Assembly: GCF_000719515.1 (NCBI RefSeq)
Contig: NZ_JOGR01000009.1
Span: 1-64,000, forward strand
Length of the DNA: 64,000 bases
DNA from: Glycomyces sp. NRRL B-16210
Lineage (GTDB): Bacteria; Actinomycetota; Actinomycetes; Mycobacteriales; Micromonosporaceae
Direction: 5' to 3'
In this document: one piece after another, positions 8,432 through 15,822 of the stretch
How the letters are laid out: every line of letters starts with the position of its first letter
Position numbering within the stretch: position 1 is the stretch's first letter
The notes under the pieces: model-generated
What the model saw: the letters and a program-made list of their open reading frames with translations, nothing else
The model's database searches: none
Told to the model about the DNA's origin: nothing
Made by a program: the position numbers and the translations under genes

Positions 8432-9373
8432 ATGCGCGCATTCCGCAAGGCAGCCGCGGCCACCGCGGCCGCGGCACTCTTGGCCCTCGGCGCCTGTTCA
8501 GGCGAGGCCAGCCAGGAGCAGGAGAAGCAGGACGAGCTGGAGGAGTCGGTAGGCTCCTACGTGCTGGAGCAGGCCGAGGAGATCCCCGCGGGCTTCATCC
8601 AGGACATCCAGGACAAGGGCTTCCTCACCGTCGGCGTCAAGTTCGACCAGCCGCTGATCGGCCAGAAGAACACCGCCACCGGCAAGATCGAGGGCATCGA
8701 CGCCGAGATCGCGCGTCTGCTGACCCAGTACATCTTCGGTGAGGTCGTCGAGGAGGGCGACGACGCGACCCTGAAGTTCGTCGAGACCACCTCGCAGAAC
8801 CGCGAGACGTACGTCAACGACGGCACCGTCGACGTGGTCATCGCCTCCTACTCGATGTACCCCGAGCGCCTCGACTCCTTCGACTTCGCCGGCCCGTACT
8901 TCGAGACCGGCCAGAACGTCATGGTCGCGGCCGACAACACCGACATCAACTCCGTGGCCGACCTCGCCGGCAAGCGCGTGTGCATCGCCGAGGGCTCCGG
9001 CTCGATCGGCAACCTCGAGGCCGAGAACCCCGAGGCCGACATCACGCCGCTCGCCGACTACGCCGCCTGCGCCCAGGCGCTGGAGAACGGCCAGACCGAC
9101 GCGGTCAGCACCGACGAGACCATCCTGTACGGCTTCACCGTCGACAAGCCGGACGCCTTCCGCGTCCTGGACTCGGCGAACATCTTCACCGAAGAGCCCT
9201 ACGGCATCGCGATGCCGTTCGGCGAGACCGACGCCCGCCTGTTCATCGACGGCATGATCTCCGAGATCATCGACAACGGCGACTGGCAGAAGGCCTTCGA
9301 CCTCACCTTCGGCGCCGCCGGAATGCAGACCCCGGCCGCACTGCCCGTCCCGCTCAACTACGAAGCCAAGTAG
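8432..9373 (+). CDS. gluB: Glutamate-binding lipoprotein GluB
   Basis: Extracytoplasmic solute-binding protein of the importer. Signal peptide residues 1-21 with lipobox LALGAC and lipidated Cys22, so it is probably processed by Lgt (encoded at 28455). The mature part is a type II periplasmic binding fold (SBP_bac_3): FLTVGVKFDQPLIGQKN, GKIEGIDAEIARLL, DVVIASYSMYPERLDSFDFAGPYFETG and VCIAEGSGSIGNL. AAGGAAAGG lies nine bases before the ATG. The ligand is inferred from synteny with gluA, gluC and gluD; glutamine or aspartate remain possible. Confidence 0.92.
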   Translation: MRAFRKAAAATAAAALLALGACSGEASQEQEKQDELEESVGSYVLEQAEEIPAGFIQDIQDKGFLTVGVKFDQPLIGQKNTATGKIEGIDAEIARLLTQYIFGEVVEEGDDATLKFVETTSQNRETYVNDGTVDVVIASYSMYPERLDSFDFAGPYFETGQNVMVAADNTDINSVADLAGKRVCIAEGSGSIGNLEAENPEADITPLADYAACAQALENGQTDAVSTDETILYGFTVDKPDAFRVLDSANIFTEEPYGIAMPFGETDARLFIDGMISEIIDNGDWQKAFDLTFGAAGMQTPAALPVPLNYEAK

Positions 9374-9439
9374 ACCGTTCGGCGCAGCGGTGGCGGTCGC
9401 GCAAGCGGCCGCCACCGCCCGCCCGATGGAGGAGACCGC

Positions 9440-10096
9440 TTGTTCGACAATTTCGACCTGATGGTCGCGGCCCTGTGGGCGGGCATGCGCACCACGGTGT
9501 GGGTCACCCTCGCCAGCTACGCAATCGCCCTGTTCATCGGCATGATCCTGGTGGTCATGCACGTCAGCCCCGCCCTTCCGGCCCGCTGGGCCGCCAACGC
9601 CTACACGCAGCTGTTCCGCAACGTCCCGCTCCTGGCCGTCCTGTTCATCATGTACTTCGGCCTGCCCAGCGTCGGGATCGTCGCCGACAACTGGGTCTGG
9701 GCGCTGCTCGGACTCGGCATGTACACCGGGGCGTTCGTCGGCGAGACCCTTCGCAGCGGCATCAACTCGATCCCGCTGGGGCAGGCCGAGGCCGCCCGCT
9801 CGATCGGGCTCACCTTCAGCCAGTCCCTCGGCGGCGTGATCCTGCCCCAGGCCGTGCGGGTGGTCATCCCGCCGCTCGGCTCGCTCCTCATCGCACTGGT
9901 CAAGAACAGCGCCCTCGTGCTGGCCATCGGCGTGCCGGAGCTGACTGCGCAGTCGCGGCGGCTCATCGAGGACACGCAGAGCCGCTTCGACCTGTGGGGG
10001 GTCATCATCGGCGTGACCGTCAGCTACCTGCTGATCGCCTTCGTCCTCAGCTATCTGGTGCGGTTCGTTGAAAAACGCACCGCCTTCGTCCGATGA
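9440..10096 (+). CDS. gluC: Glutamate ABC transporter permease GluC
   Basis: Membrane permease, 218 residues with about five hydrophobic spans and the HisM-type EAA loop (GQAEAARSIGLTFSQSLGGV). The rare TTG start at 9440 is chosen because GGAGGAG at 9428-9434 is ideally spaced and the first ATG would cut the N-terminal FDNFDLMVAALWAG. The family signature LFRNVPLLAVLFIMYFGLP is clear. Forms the translocation pore as a heterodimer with GluD, encoded 13 bases downstream. Confidence 0.92.
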   Translation: MFDNFDLMVAALWAGMRTTVWVTLASYAIALFIGMILVVMHVSPALPARWAANAYTQLFRNVPLLAVLFIMYFGLPSVGIVADNWVWALLGLGMYTGAFVGETLRSGINSIPLGQAEAARSIGLTFSQSLGGVILPQAVRVVIPPLGSLLIALVKNSALVLAIGVPELTAQSRRLIEDTQSRFDLWGVIIGVTVSYLLIAFVLSYLVRFVEKRTAFVR

Positions 10097-10109
10097 GAGC
10101 GGGTGACTC

Positions 10110-11009
10110 ATGAGCAGAAGACAGCAAGAGAGCACGGTCCTGTTCGACGCGCTCGGCCCCAGGGGCAGGCGCAACTCGGCCATCGCCTCCCTCATCTCGG
10201 CGGTGGTCATCATCGCCGTCCTCGCCTTCGCGGCCGTCCAGCTCAACGCCGAGGGCTTCTTCGAGGCCTCCCGCTGGGCCAACCCGCTCGACGTCCTGGT
10301 CGTCAAGACCACCTGGATCCCGGCCATCCTCGACACGCTCCTCGCGTTCGTGCTCGGCTCGGTCGTGGCCCTCTTCCTCGGCGTGGTGTTCGGGTTCGGC
10401 CGGATCTCCCGGTTCGCGCTGACCCGCTGGGCCTCCACCGGTTACGTCCAGTTCTTCCGGTCCCTGCCGCTGGTGCTGCTCATCTGGGTCACCTTCACCA
10501 TCGACGGGCGCCTCGGCTTCACCAGCGAGGTCCTCGGCTGGAGCGGCGACACGCGGCGCCTGACGTTCCTGGTCCTGGGCCTGGGCATCTACAACGGCGC
10601 GGTCCTGGCCGAGATCCTGCGGGCGGGCGTGGCGGCCCTGCCCCCGGGCCAGGCCATGGCCGGCCACGCGGTCGGCCTGCGCCACGGCCAGGTGCAGCGC
10701 CTCGTGGTGCTGCCCCAGGTGCTGCGGAACATGCTCCCGGCGGTCCTGGCGCAGCTGGTGATCCTCCTCAAGGACACCTCGCTCGGTTACGTCATCACCT
10801 ACCCCGAGCTGCTGCACTCGGCCAAGATCGTCGGCAACGACTACGGCAGGTCCTACCTCCAGGCGCTCATCATCGCCGCGCTCATCTACTTCGTGCTGGC
10901 GTACGCCCTCTCGAAGCTGGTGGTGCTCGTCGAGCGGCGCCTGCGCAAGAAGACCGCCGCCCCCGCCAGGGCGGTCCAGCAGATCGAGACCTCCGCCGTC
11001 GCGGAGTGA
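10110..11009 (+). CDS. gluD: Glutamate ABC transporter permease GluD
   Basis: Second permease subunit, 299 residues, with an extra N-terminal cytoplasmic stretch and TM segment (AIASLISAVVIIAVLAFAAVQ) before the conserved HisM core. The motif VQFFRSLPLVLLIWVTF and the EAA loop (PPGQAMAGHAVGLRHGQVQRL) are present. The C-terminus is basic. Last gene of gluABCD; a GC hairpin follows 13 bases after the stop. Confidence 0.92.
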   Translation: MSRRQQESTVLFDALGPRGRRNSAIASLISAVVIIAVLAFAAVQLNAEGFFEASRWANPLDVLVVKTTWIPAILDTLLAFVLGSVVALFLGVVFGFGRISRFALTRWASTGYVQFFRSLPLVLLIWVTFTIDGRLGFTSEVLGWSGDTRRLTFLVLGLGIYNGAVLAEILRAGVAALPPGQAMAGHAVGLRHGQVQRLVVLPQVLRNMLPAVLAQLVILLKDTSLGYVITYPELLHSAKIVGNDYGRSYLQALIIAALIYFVLAYALSKLVVLVERRLRKKTAAPARAVQQIETSAVAE

Positions 11010-11022
11010 CCGCACCGCTTCA

Positions 11023-11051
11023 GGGCCCCATCGCGTCAAGCGGTGGGGCCC
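11023..11051 (+). terminator. Terminator of the gluABCD operon
   Basis: GGGCCCCA / TGGGGCCC eight-base stem. An alternative overlapping stem CACCGCTT (11012-11019) / AAGCGGTG (11038-11045) shares the right arm region. No T-tract, as usual in high-GC actinobacteria. Confidence 0.75.
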
Positions 11052-11096
11052 TTGGCGTATGAGCAGAACTCACTTCAGGGCTCTGCTACCCTCCTT

Positions 11097-11119
11097 TTGA
11101 AATCAACAACCATTTTCAA
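11097..11119. promoter_or_regulatory. AT-rich palindrome upstream of the CooC-like gene
   Basis: TTGAAA-N11-TTTCAA sits 20 bases before the ATG in an AT-rich island that stands out from its surroundings. On the minus strand it contains TGAAAATG, resembling half of a Zur/Fur-type box. It overlaps the expected promoter and could be an operator. This is inference from symmetry and composition only. Confidence 0.45.
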
Positions 11120-11138
11120 TTGGTGGGGGATCAACGCG

Positions 11139-12107
11139 ATGAAAATCGCCTTCGTCGGCAAGGGCGGCTCGGGCAAGACCACGATGGCCTCGCTGTTCGC
11201 CAGGCGCGCAGCGGCGCTCGGCCACCCGGTCATGGCCGTGGACGCCGACATCAACCAGCACCTCGCGGCCGCGCTCGGACTCGACCCCGAGGCCGCCGCC
11301 ATGGGCCCGGTCCTCGGCGAGCACCTGGGGGACATCAAGGAGTACCTGCGGGGGAGCAACCCGCTCGTCCCCTCCGCCGACCTCATGCTCAAGACCACGC
11401 CGCCCGGGCCCGGCTCGCGGCTGCTCACCGTCCGCGAGTCGAACCCCGTCCTCGACCGGCTCTTCACCGAGCACGAGGGCATCCGCTTCGCCGCCACCGG
11501 CGGCTTCGTGGACGACGACCTCGGCGTCTCCTGCTACCACTCCAAAGTGGGCGCCGTCGAGCTGCTGCTCAACCACCTGGTCGACGGGACCGACGAATAC
11601 GTCGTCGTCGACATGGTCGCCGGTGCCGAGGCCTTCGCCTCCGGCATGTTCACCCGCTTCGACCACACCTTCCTGGTGTGCGAGCCGACCCTGCGCAGCG
11701 TCGGCGTCTACAAGCAGTACCTCGGCTATGCCGAGGACTACGACGTGGACATCGCCGTGATCGGCAACAAGATCGACGACGCCGACGACGTCGCGTTCCT
11801 GCGCGAGCACGTCGGCGACGCGCTGCTGGGCTGGTGCGCGCGCTCGCGGTACGTCAAGGCCGCCGAACGCGGCCGCGTCGGGCCCGTCGAGTCGCTCGAA
11901 CCGGAGAACCTCGCCGTCATCGACGCCGCGCGCGAGCGGGCCGCGGCCGGCGGCAAGGACTGGGGGAAGTTCACCCGCCAGGCCCACGAGTTCCACCGCC
12001 GGGCCGCCCGGGCCTGGGGCAACGACCGCGCCGGGGTCGATCTGGCCGACCAGATCGTGCCCGGATACGTCCTCGGGGAGCACCTGCTCCAGGCGCAGCC
12101 GGTCTGA
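11139..12107 (+). CDS. CooC-like P-loop ATPase (SIMIBI class)
   Basis: ATPase of 322 residues in the CooC/MinD/NifH superfamily. The deviant Walker A is at the N-terminus (FVGKGGSGKTTMA), followed by AVDADINQHLAAALG, a switch-like VVDMVAGAEAFASG and VIGNKIDD. The family includes CooC-type nickel-insertion chaperones and their uncharacterised actinobacterial relatives; no client metalloenzyme is adjacent. The ATG at 11139 is chosen because the P-loop then falls at residues 6-14 as in CooC and GGTGGGGG precedes it; an upstream in-frame extension would run into the glu terminator. The palindrome at 11097-11119 suggests regulation, possibly by metal. Confidence 0.78.
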   Translation: MKIAFVGKGGSGKTTMASLFARRAAALGHPVMAVDADINQHLAAALGLDPEAAAMGPVLGEHLGDIKEYLRGSNPLVPSADLMLKTTPPGPGSRLLTVRESNPVLDRLFTEHEGIRFAATGGFVDDDLGVSCYHSKVGAVELLLNHLVDGTDEYVVVDMVAGAEAFASGMFTRFDHTFLVCEPTLRSVGVYKQYLGYAEDYDVDIAVIGNKIDDADDVAFLREHVGDALLGWCARSRYVKAAERGRVGPVESLEPENLAVIDAARERAAAGGKDWGKFTRQAHEFHRRAARAWGNDRAGVDLADQIVPGYVLGEHLLQAQPV

Positions 12108-12236
12108 CCGGCCGCACAGCGCCGTGCGGTCCGCTCTGGACGGTGCGCCTCCGCGAACCCGTCTGCGTCCACTACTTGACAGCGGGCGGGGACCGGACCG
12201 AGCACAATGAACCGATTCGAACCGAGAGGAGTACGC

Positions 12237-12647
12237 ATGTCCCTTGACGTCTCTGAAGACCTGCTCGCCAAGGCCGAAACGGGGGAGGTCGGCGACGCCG
12301 ACTTCATCGACTGCGTGAAGCAGTCGCTGCCGTTCGCATGGGAGCTCATCGCGAAAGTCGTGAACGACCTGAAGAACGGGGTCGTCTCGTCGAGCGGCTC
12401 GACGCAGTTCGCCGACAACACCACGCCGCCGCCGGACGAGCAGGCCCGCGGGCAGCTGCTGCGGGTCCTGGCCTCGGACGCGATGCGGGGGGCGCTGGAG
12501 CGCCACTACGGCGTGAAGCTCGCGTTCCAGAACTGCCACCGGATCGCGGCGTTCCCCGTGTCCGAGGTCGACTCGGACACCTACCGGAAGTTCATCTCGC
12601 CGCGCGGGCAGCTGCTCAACCAGTCGCCGGAACTGCGCGACTGCTGA
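12237..12647 (+). CDS. SCO5389-type conserved actinobacterial protein
   Basis: Soluble protein of 136 residues. The start MSLDVSEDLLAKAETGEV, central ADNTTPPPDEQARGQLL and terminal GQLLNQSPELRDC resemble a small family found across Streptomyces and relatives (SCO5389 type). No catalytic motif is recognisable and the function is unknown. AGAGGA at 12225-12230 fixes the ATG at 12237. It is monocistronic and ends at a very strong hairpin. Confidence 0.8.
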   Translation: MSLDVSEDLLAKAETGEVGDADFIDCVKQSLPFAWELIAKVVNDLKNGVVSSSGSTQFADNTTPPPDEQARGQLLRVLASDAMRGALERHYGVKLAFQNCHRIAAFPVSEVDSDTYRKFISPRGQLLNQSPELRDC

Positions 12648-12661
12648 GCCGGTGCCGAGCG

Positions 12662-12695
12662 AAGGCCGGCGGGACCGAACGGTCCCGCCGGCCTT
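12662..12695. terminator. Bidirectional terminator
   Basis: Perfect 15-bp stem AAGGCCGGCGGGACC / GGTCCCGCCGGCCTT with loop GAAC, between convergent genes ending at 12647 and 12705. Confidence 0.9.
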
Positions 12696-12704
12696 CGGCG
12701 TCGG

Positions 12705-13454
12705 TCAGGCCGGGCGGCGCGTGATCAGGAAGTCCCTGACGAGCTCTTCACCCTGCTTCACCAAGGGCCGCAGGATCTTCAGGCGCGAGAGGGCGACGAC
12801 GCGGGCGGCTAGCGGCGCGGTGCGCCGGGCGAGCTCGCGGGACTTCTCCTGGTCGGGGGAGGCGTCGTAGACCCAGTACAGGACCACGACCATCTGGTGC
12901 AGCCACAGCATCTCGGGCAGGATGTCGGCCATGTCGCGCGGAACCTTGGTCTTCGAGCCCTCCAAGACCTCCCGGTAGAGGGCGATGTCGCGGTCGCGGC
13001 TCTCGGTCGAGTCCGCCGAGAACGGGCTCAGCGGGCTGGAGGGGTCGGCGGCGTTCCTGAAGAACTGGCCGGCGAACGCGTGGTAGGGCCCGGCGATGTC
13101 GAGCCATGCGACCAGGGCCGCCTCGATCCGGTCGGCCAGGGTCTCCTTGCCGTCGAGGAGCTGCGGGGTGAGCTCGGCGTGGCGGGTCGTGGCCTGCTCG
13201 TAGAAGCCCTGGATGAGGTGCTCCTTGGACTTGAAGTAGTAGTACGCGTTGCCCACGGACACCCCGGCTTCGGCGGCTATCGCCCGCATCGTGGTCTTGT
13301 CGTAGCCGCGTTCGGCGAACATGTCGAGGGCGACTTCGATGATGCGCTGCCGCGTCCGCTCGCCCTTCGTGGAGGGGCGGGCGGATGCGGTGGCCGACTC
13401 CGGGCCGGTGCCCGTGTCGCCGGGACTCGATGGTGTCGAAGCAGTTGCGCTCAC
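12705..13454 (-). CDS. TetR-family transcriptional regulator
   Basis: Dimeric repressor type, 249 residues. A disordered 28-residue N-terminus precedes the TetR helix-turn-helix: RTRQRIIEVALDMFAERGYDKTTMRAIAAEAGVSVGNAYYYFKSK (given in full only as positions 32-76; key residues are the GVSVGNAYYYF recognition helix). The rest is a helical ligand domain. The GTG at 13454 is supported by TAGGAT six bases upstream, giving the gene its own leaderless promoter as well as read-through from the membrane protein 18 bases upstream. It probably binds the twin TTGAACATGTTCAA sites at 13911 and 13951 and so represses its own operon; this is inference. Confidence 0.88.
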   Translation of the reverse strand: MSATASTPSSPGDTGTGPESATASARPSTKGERTRQRIIEVALDMFAERGYDKTTMRAIAAEAGVSVGNAYYYFKSKEHLIQGFYEQATTRHAELTPQLLDGKETLADRIEAALVAWLDIAGPYHAFAGQFFRNAADPSSPLSPFSADSTESRDRDIALYREVLEGSKTKVPRDMADILPEMLWLHQMVVVLYWVYDASPDQEKSRELARRTAPLAARVVALSRLKILRPLVKQGEELVRDFLITRRPA

Positions 13455-13460
13455 GCGGCG

Positions 13461-13466
13461 ATCCTA
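13461..13466 (-). promoter_or_regulatory. Leaderless-type -10 box of the tetR gene (TAGGAT)
   Basis: TAGGAT on the minus strand, six bases before the GTG at 13454, lying in the 18-base gap after the preceding gene. Confidence 0.55.
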
Positions 13467-13472
13467 CTTGGG

Positions 13473-13877
13473 TCAGGCGCCGTAGGGCCGGGGTCGCTGG
13501 GGCGGCTCCATGGCCGAGAGGGCGCGGGCGTCGACGTGGGCCCGCTTGCGGAAGCCGTTGAGCACGATGATGTTGAGGACGTGCAGGACGCCGAGGACCA
13601 GGAGCACGGCGCCGACCTTGACGGCGACGGTCTCGAAGACGCCGCGGGCGTCGGGGATGGGGGCGCTGGTCCGCAGCCACAGTGCGACGAACCCGAAGTT
13701 CAAGAGGTAGAAGGCGACCTGGAGGAGCCGGTTGACGGCGCGGGCGAGCTGCTCGTCGCCGGCGAAGACGTCCTTGATGAAGTGGTAGCCGTTGGCACCG
13801 AGGGTGCGGGCGACCCAGACGGTGAGGGGGACGGCGACGACGAGATAGGCGGTGTAGGCGATGACCGTCATGTCCAT
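13473..13877 (-). CDS. Small integral membrane protein of unknown function
   Basis: About 134 residues with three or four hydrophobic spans: TVIAYTAYLVVAVPLTVWVA, LLQVAFYLLNFGFVALWL and VGAVLLVLGVLHVLNIIVL. No catalytic motif. The ATG at 13877 is chosen because GGAG (minus strand) is six bases upstream; a longer in-frame reading would translate the palindromic operator. It heads a two-gene operon with the TetR regulator, an arrangement common for repressors that control a membrane protein induced by a small or lipid-like molecule. The specific role is unknown. Confidence 0.75.
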   Translation of the reverse strand: MDMTVIAYTAYLVVAVPLTVWVARTLGANGYHFIKDVFAGDEQLARAVNRLLQVAFYLLNFGFVALWLRTSAPIPDARGVFETVAVKVGAVLLVLGVLHVLNIIVLNGFRKRAHVDARALSAMEPPQRPRPYGA

Positions 13878-13910
13878 GACAGGCTCCGATCTGTGCGGGG
13901 GCTCAGTGAG

Positions 13911-13924
13911 TTGAACATGTTCAA
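13911..13924. promoter_or_regulatory. Palindromic operator TTGAACATGTTCAA (proximal)
   Basis: Perfect 14-bp palindrome 34 bases upstream of the membrane protein ATG at 13877. An identical copy lies exactly 40 bases away at 13951. Confidence 0.75.
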
Positions 13925-13950
13925 CTTCCATTTCAAGCTACCGCACCTTC

Positions 13951-13964
13951 TTGAACATGTTCAA
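13951..13964. promoter_or_regulatory. Palindromic operator TTGAACATGTTCAA (distal)
   Basis: Identical to 13911-13924. On the minus strand its TTGAAC could also serve as a -35 hexamer, with a TAGCTT-like -10 about 18 bases on, so the two palindromes would bracket the promoter of the membrane protein/TetR operon. Confidence 0.75.
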
Positions 13965-13982
13965 GATTTGGAGGAGAAGTAT

Positions 13983-14043
13983 CGCGTACGACACAGTCGG
14001 CCCTCCTCCGCTCGGCGGAGGAGGGCCGACTGTGTCGTACGCG
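13983..14043. terminator. 61-base perfect inverted repeat (29-bp stem)
   Basis: Two 29-base arms (13983-14011 and 14015-14043) are perfectly complementary around a three-base loop. The arms include GTACGACACAGTCGGCC and its complement. It lies 11 bases beyond the toxin stop codon and just upstream of the TetR operon promoter, so it is the likely terminator of the toxin-antitoxin operon. The stem is about twice the length of other terminators here and has no T-tract. Confidence 0.8.
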
Positions 14044-14054
14044 TGGGCGGGTGG

Positions 14055-14336
14055 TCAGCGAGTCATGGCCCCGGCGAGGTAGCCGTGCACCTCTTCGAGG
14101 TCGGCGTCGTCGATGCGGCCGCGAGGATCGCTGAGCGCGGCCAGGGGAAGCGAAAGGAGCAGCGGGAACGCGAGGTGGCCTCCCTTGACGGGGATGCTGG
14201 GGGCGATTCCCGCCGTCGCGAGCAGCGGTGCGACGAGCACTCGGTTCATCCCGAAGTTGAACAGCTCCGAGCTGATCACGACGACCGGCCCCATCTGATC
14301 GGCGTCGAGCCGATCGCGGATCTCTCCCGGTCGCAT
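14055..14336 (-). CDS. Type II toxin, MazF/CcdB-like
   Basis: Short protein of 93 residues with the small beta-barrel pattern of MazF/PemK/CcdB toxins: MRPGEIRDRL, MGPVVVISSELFN, NRVLVAPLLATA, HLAFPLLLSLPLAALSD and GRIDDADLEEVHGYL. MazF members cleave RNA and CcdB members poison gyrase; the sequence does not decide between them. The ATG overlaps the antitoxin stop by one base (TGATG), the usual coupling of such pairs. Ends at the 29-bp hairpin. Confidence 0.75.
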   Translation of the reverse strand: MRPGEIRDRLDADQMGPVVVISSELFNFGMNRVLVAPLLATAGIAPSIPVKGGHLAFPLLLSLPLAALSDPRGRIDDADLEEVHGYLAGAMTR

Positions 14337-14584
14337 CAGCCGTTGTCCCCGTAGATGACGCGGTCGACATCGGCCTGGTACTTCGCCATGTACTCGGGGT
14401 CGTAGTGGGGCGGACCGCCGTCGGGTCCCGCGAACTTGGCGAGGCTGGCGGCGTACGCCGCCTTCTCGATCGCCGGCCGGGCGTACGCGGCGAGCGTCTT
14501 CCCGTCGCGCTCAGCCGCATCCTTCAACTGCTTGTAGGCGTGATCTGAGATGTTCACCGTGATCGTCTTCATAACAGCAACCAT
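14336..14584 (-). CDS. Antitoxin, ribbon-helix-helix-like
   Basis: 82 residues. The N-terminal MKTITVNISDHAYKQLKDAA fits a beta strand plus two helices of a ribbon-helix-helix DNA-binding domain, and the acidic C-terminus (YDPEYMAKYQADVDRVIYG) would bind and neutralise the toxin. Two starts are possible, 14584 and 14572. TACGAT seven bases before 14584, and no Shine-Dalgarno for either, favour the first as a leaderless start. Autoregulation is expected for the family. Confidence 0.72.
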   Translation of the reverse strand: MVAVMKTITVNISDHAYKQLKDAAERDGKTLAAYARPAIEKAAYAASLAKFAGPDGGPPHYDPEYMAKYQADVDRVIYGDNG

Positions 14585-14591
14585 AACAGGA

Positions 14592-14597
14592 ATCGTA
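14592..14597 (-). promoter_or_regulatory. Leaderless-type -10 box of the toxin-antitoxin operon (TACGAT)
   Basis: TACGAT on the minus strand, seven bases before the ATG at 14584, in an AT-rich stretch with the repeated word GTTATG immediately downstream. Confidence 0.55.
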
Positions 14598-14665
14598 AAT
14601 TAGGCGACCGTATCGACGGTGGAGCGACACGCGGGCGGGAGCGGTCCTATCGCTAGAGTTGCGGC

Positions 14666-15430
14666 ATGAGTGTTGCGGTGCGAGTGATCCCCTGCCTGGA
14701 CGTGGACGCCGGGCGGGTCGTCAAGGGCGTCAACTTCGAGAACCTGCGCGACGCGGGCGACCCGGTGGCGCTCGCCGCCGCGTACGACGCGGCGGGGGCC
14801 GACGAGCTGACCTTCCTCGACGTCAGCGCCTCCTCCGGCGACCGCGCGACCATGTACGACGTCGTCGCCCGCACCGCCGAGCAGGTGTTCATCCCGCTGA
14901 CCGTCGGCGGCGGCGTGCGCACGCCCGAGGATGTGGACCGGCTGCTGCGCGCCGGGGCCGACAAGGTCGGCATCAACACCGCCGCGATCCTCCGGCCCGA
15001 GGTCATCTCGGAGATCGCCGAGCGGTTCGGCAACCAGGTCCTCGTCCTGTCGGCCGATGTCGCCTCGGGGCGCGAGACCGATTCGGGCTGGGAGGTCACC
15101 ACGCACGGCGGCCAGAAGCGGTCGACCGGGCTCGACGCGGTCGAGTGGTGCGCGCGGGCGGCCGAACTGGGGGCGGGGGAGATCCTGCTCAACTCGATCG
15201 ACTCGGACGGCATGAAGCGCGGTTTCGACCTCGACCTCATCGCCGCGGTGCGCGCCGCGGTGAGCATCCCCGTGATCGCCTCGGGCGGGGCGGGCAAGGC
15301 CGCCGACTTCCCGCCGGCGGTGGACGCGGGTGCCGACGCGGTGCTCGCGGCCTCGATCTTCCACTTCGGCGACGTCGCGATCAGCGAGGTCAAGCAGGAA
15401 CTGCGCGAAGCCGGCCACCCGGTCCGCTGA
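14666..15430 (+). CDS. hisF: Imidazole glycerol phosphate synthase cyclase subunit HisF
   Basis: Cyclase subunit that closes the imidazole ring from PRFAR and HisH-derived ammonia in histidine synthesis. A 254-residue beta/alpha barrel with catalytic Asp12 (RVIPCLDVDAGRVVKG) and Asp131 (VLVLSADVASG), phosphate loops TVGGGVRTPEDV and IASGGAGKAADF, and LNSIDSDGMKRGFDLDL. TAGAGT at 14654-14659 lies six bases before the ATG, so it is probably leaderless. hisH and hisA are not nearby, and hisI lies 9 kb downstream rather than adjacent. Confidence 0.97.
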   Translation: MSVAVRVIPCLDVDAGRVVKGVNFENLRDAGDPVALAAAYDAAGADELTFLDVSASSGDRATMYDVVARTAEQVFIPLTVGGGVRTPEDVDRLLRAGADKVGINTAAILRPEVISEIAERFGNQVLVLSADVASGRETDSGWEVTTHGGQKRSTGLDAVEWCARAAELGAGEILLNSIDSDGMKRGFDLDLIAAVRAAVSIPVIASGGAGKAADFPPAVDAGADAVLAASIFHFGDVAISEVKQELREAGHPVR

Positions 15431-15822
15431 CCGCGGCCCTTTCGGCTCGCCGGCGGCGCCTCACACCTTAGGGTGACACGGCGGCCGCCGGGGCCGGTTC
15501 TTGTCGTACCCGGGCGGGAATGTTGGGGCTACCTTTCCCCGGGAGGGTGGGGGATAGGGATGGTAATCAGTAAGCGGTAGTGCGCCGAATCTGTCGGTGG
15601 TTCGCCGTCTGGCGCGGCCCGGGAATGCCCGACTTCCGATCGCCGTTGCACCAGTGGGTTCCGCAACCGGCGCAACACCGGTCACGGCACTTTCGCCCCC
15701 CGCGCGCCTGCGCCCTCCGCGAATCCGGGTGGCGTCCGTCGGCGGCGCGAGGCATCATTGCTACCGATTGCCTGCCGACCGGCTAGGAACCCGCCTGGCG
15801 ACACCCACCGACCGGAGAACCA
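15431..15822. other. 392-base intergenic region with repeat fragments
   Basis: No gene seen. It contains a half copy of the dispersed element (TTGTCGTACCCG at 15501-15512) followed by the G-rich motif at 15535-15560 that also occurs inverted at 1-37. The remainder is GC-rich without clear structure. Promoter elements for the ABC exporter probably lie near its right end. Confidence 0.65.
15501..15560 (+). repeat. Composite of two dispersed repeat fragments
   Basis: TTGTCGTACCCG (15501-15512) is the left half of the dispersed element without its G-rich right half. From 15535 the sequence TTCCCCGGGAGGGTGGGGG plus ATAGGGA matches the inverted copy at the left window edge. Confidence 0.55.

Noticed and set aside
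15501..15535. Second PafBC promoter (TTGTC followed by TACCTT)
   Set aside because: The spacer is about 24 bases instead of about 12, and no gene start follows at leaderless distance.
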